From assembly GCF_900188355.1 (NCBI RefSeq), contig NZ_FZNX01000004.1, positions 1-64,000 on the forward strand: a stretch of 64,000 bases of DNA, in the 5' to 3' direction. The notes under the pieces are model-generated. The model was not told where the DNA came from. It saw only the letters and a program-made list of their open reading frames with translations, and ran no database searches. Below, piece by piece: positions 63,396-64,000 of this stretch (position 1 is its first letter; the number at the start of each line of letters is the position of its first letter). This stretch comes from Lutibacter flavus (lineage in GTDB: Bacteria; Bacteroidota; Bacteroidia; Flavobacteriales; Flavobacteriaceae). The position numbers and the translations under genes are program-made.

Positions 63396-64000
63396 ATGAA
63401 GGCACAAACACAAAAATTCACAAACTTAAAAAACAGTAAAGTTGTGAACAGAATTTTAAAGAATGTATTAGGATTGTCAATAATAGCAATTTTTTCAAGT
63501 TGTGTTCCCGATGGTGGAGATATAGAAATTTATGAGCCTCAGCCAAATGGAACTGCTTTAAATAACAGATTTGAAAACAATAGAGCCGATGCGATAGAAG
63601 AATTTACTTTAGATGCTGCAACAGGAGGAATAATTACAGGAACTCAAGGAACAAAAGTTGAATTTGCGGCAAATTCGTTTGGGATTAGTGGTTCGCCAGT
63701 AACTGGAAACGTAACAGTTCAATTAATTGAAATTTATGATAAGGCTTCCATAGTTTTTAATAATAAATCTACACTTGGAGAAAGAATAAATGGTGATAAA
63801 GAAGCTTTAAAATCTGCCGGAGAATTTTTTATAAATGCGAAACAAGGAGCTAATGAACTTGATTTATTAACTGCTGCAAAAGTAACAAGTAGAAATATAG
63901 ATTTAGCGGATGCAGATTTTGGAATGGGACTTTTTACAGCCGGCGAAGATTTAAATGATACTGAGGATTGGGTTGAAGCTGAAGAAGAAGTAAAAATAAA
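63396..64000 (+). CDS. Lipoprotein of the ECF-sigma locus, copy 2 (3' end outside the window)
   Basis: From the ATG at 63396 the frame stays open to the window end (201 codons visible). It encodes MKAQTQKFTNLKNSKVVNRI, a lipobox (AIFSSC, VPDGGD), then AIEEFTLDAATGGIITGTQGT and NKSTLGERINGDKEALKSAG. It is a close paralog of the gene upstream, with the long basic pre-signal kept. The Asp-rich region is different (AGEDLNDTEDWVEAEEEV). It has its own copy of the GGGGTAAC promoter and follows a terminator. It was cut by the window and is probably about 350 residues long. Confidence 0.85.
   Translation, partial: MKAQTQKFTNLKNSKVVNRILKNVLGLSIIAIFSSCVPDGGDIEIYEPQPNGTALNNRFENNRADAIEEFTLDAATGGIITGTQGTKVEFAANSFGISGSPVTGNVTVQLIEIYDKASIVFNNKSTLGERINGDKEALKSAGEFFINAKQGANELDLLTAAKVTSRNIDLADADFGMGLFTAGEDLNDTEDWVEAEEEVKI

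Overview
The window comes from a member of the Bacteroidota, most likely a marine-type Flavobacteriaceae. The evidence is low GC, type IX secretion (T9SS) cargo and partner genes, TonB receptors with carboxypeptidase-like regulatory domains, DUF4249 lipoproteins, a stand-alone atpD-atpC pair, and the Bacteroidota promoter -7 element TAnnTTTG in front of many genes. No rRNA, tRNA, CRISPR array, prophage or intact insertion sequence was seen.

Layout. 1-7.2 kb: cell-surface cluster holding the 3' part of a very large T9SS type B adhesin with two nearly identical 339-bp repeats, a PorP/SprF partner, and two OmpA-domain proteins with a fossil OmpA tail between them. 7.3-11.2 kb (minus): sufA-like, sufB, sufC, sufD Fe-S assembly operon. 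11.3-13.1 kb: thiL, then a lipoprotein c-type cytochrome behind two FNR-like palindromes. 13.1-16.3 kb: gene-poor accessory segment with an orphan gene between diverged direct repeats and an ImmA/IrrE protease-DUF4411 (PIN-like) pair. 16.3-19.2 kb: alpha/beta hydrolase, ACT-type protein and lysC. 19.4-27.2 kb: outer-membrane block (secreted protein, TonB receptor, two DUF4249 lipoproteins, MG2-like protein) bracketed by two identical 34-bp terminators. 27.2-32.8 kb: aminopeptidase P, ChaN-like protein, and a PAS histidine kinase, REC-Crp/FNR regulator and universal stress protein module. 32.9-39.7 kb: two convergent BNR/sortilin-like propeller proteins around a small secreted protein. 39.9-43.3 kb: sdhCAB. 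43.4-45 kb: a tandem lipoprotein pair, one copy frameshifted. 45-49.3 kb: methionine-type aminotransferase and omega-amidase, then acyl-ACP desaturase, acyltransferase and a four-helix membrane protein. 49.7-54.7 kb: TonB receptor, atpD and atpC. 54.7-60.6 kb: two outer-membrane proteins, ogt, a small lipoprotein and tatD. 60.7-64 kb: an ECF sigma factor with a probable anti-sigma/TPR partner, divergent from two tandem paralogous lipoproteins, the last cut by the window end.

The most interesting signal is regulatory. The response regulator (30789-31847) has a receiver domain fused directly to a Crp/FNR-type effector and DNA-binding domain, and its kinase has a PAS domain of the FixL-like family. 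The adjacent universal stress gene and the distant cytochrome c gene each carry a CTGAT-N4-RTCAT palindrome centred exactly 36.5 bp upstream of the end of a TAnnTTTG -7 element. This suggests a compressed FixL-FixJ-FixK-like redox or oxygen circuit. A second signal is a shared GGGGTAAC plus ATATnTAAnTGTAA promoter in front of both lipoproteins beside the ECF sigma gene. All functional calls rest on reading motifs by eye; no database search was run.
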